NCBI GenBank assembly: GCA_023393165.1
Contig: JAEWMJ010000020.1
Coordinates: 1 to 19,481, forward strand
DNA length: 19,481 nt
Direction of reading: 5' to 3'
Source of the DNA: Bacillota bacterium
GTDB lineage: Bacteria; Bacillota; Clostridia; Christensenellales; Christensenellaceae
A model generated the notes under the pieces. The model saw nothing but the letters and a program-made list of their open reading frames with translations, had not been told where the DNA came from and searched no databases. A program made the position numbers and the translations under genes. Below, piece by piece: positions 19,437 to 19,481 of this stretch. Numbering within the stretch: position 1 is the first letter of the stretch; every line of letters starts with the position of its first letter.

Positions 19437-19481
19437 CTGTTTGATCTATCAGTTCGCAAATGCCAGCAAAGCTGCAGTCAA

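Overview
The window looks like chromosome of an anaerobic, low-to-mid GC member of the Bacillota (Clostridia-like). The signs are strong AAGGAGG-type ribosome binding sites on nearly every gene, a tryptophan-specific T-box leader, a BlaI/BlaR1-type pair, a DtxR-type regulator beside a Feo operon, a class I hybrid-cluster protein, and several ferredoxin-type Fe-S proteins. No species is claimed. Mobile DNA is limited to two inverted-repeat-bounded elements and one dispersed palindromic repeat.

Layout. (1) 124-2982, minus strand: a ferrous iron uptake operon, feoA - feoA - feoB - FeoB-associated Cys-rich peptide, ending in a terminator. Facing it at 3272-3652 is a DtxR-type repressor. Four copies of a TTAGC-N4-GCTAA palindrome lie in this module: three at the operon promoter and one between feoA and feoB. 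(2) 3716-3992: a 277-bp non-coding element with 26-bp terminal inverted repeats, then a YetF/DUF421 membrane protein (4046-4756). (3) 4777-7860: a CRP/FNR-type regulator divergent from a ferredoxin-hcp operon. A perfect palindrome sits exactly where a class II activator would bind. (4) 7977-8523: an inverted-repeat element carrying a frameshifted GIY-YIG gene, then an Fe-S aldo/keto reductase (minus). (5) 9872-12129, plus strand: isochorismatase-like hydrolase, an unrecognised Cys-rich protein, a PrxQ/Bcp peroxiredoxin and an Frm2-type nitroreductase, which look like a redox/detoxification group. (6) 12254-14307: a BlaI-type repressor with a BlaR1-type membrane protease whose C-terminal sensor is not a penicillin-binding domain. 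(7) 14400-14700: hairpin-rich non-coding DNA. (8) 14719-18035, minus strand: a TrpXYZ-type tryptophan ABC transporter under a consensus promoter and a Trp T-box. (9) 18231-19211: a serine hydrolase of the beta-lactamase fold, then a dispersed palindromic repeat near the right edge.

The most interesting result is in region 8. After the Trp-specifier T-box and its terminator, and just before trpX, there is a 16-codon open reading frame with its own ribosome binding site and two tandem Trp codons (17581-17631). Its start codon lies in an inverted repeat. The transporter thus appears to sense uncharged tRNA-Trp at transcription and scarcity of charged tRNA-Trp through a translated leader peptide. 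This resembles the rtpA (anti-TRAP) operon of Bacillus subtilis, but here it would be applied to a transporter.

The iron, Hcp and peroxiredoxin modules together suggest a cell adjusting Fe(II) supply and nitrosative/oxidative defence in an anaerobic, probably host- or sediment-associated, habitat (inference).
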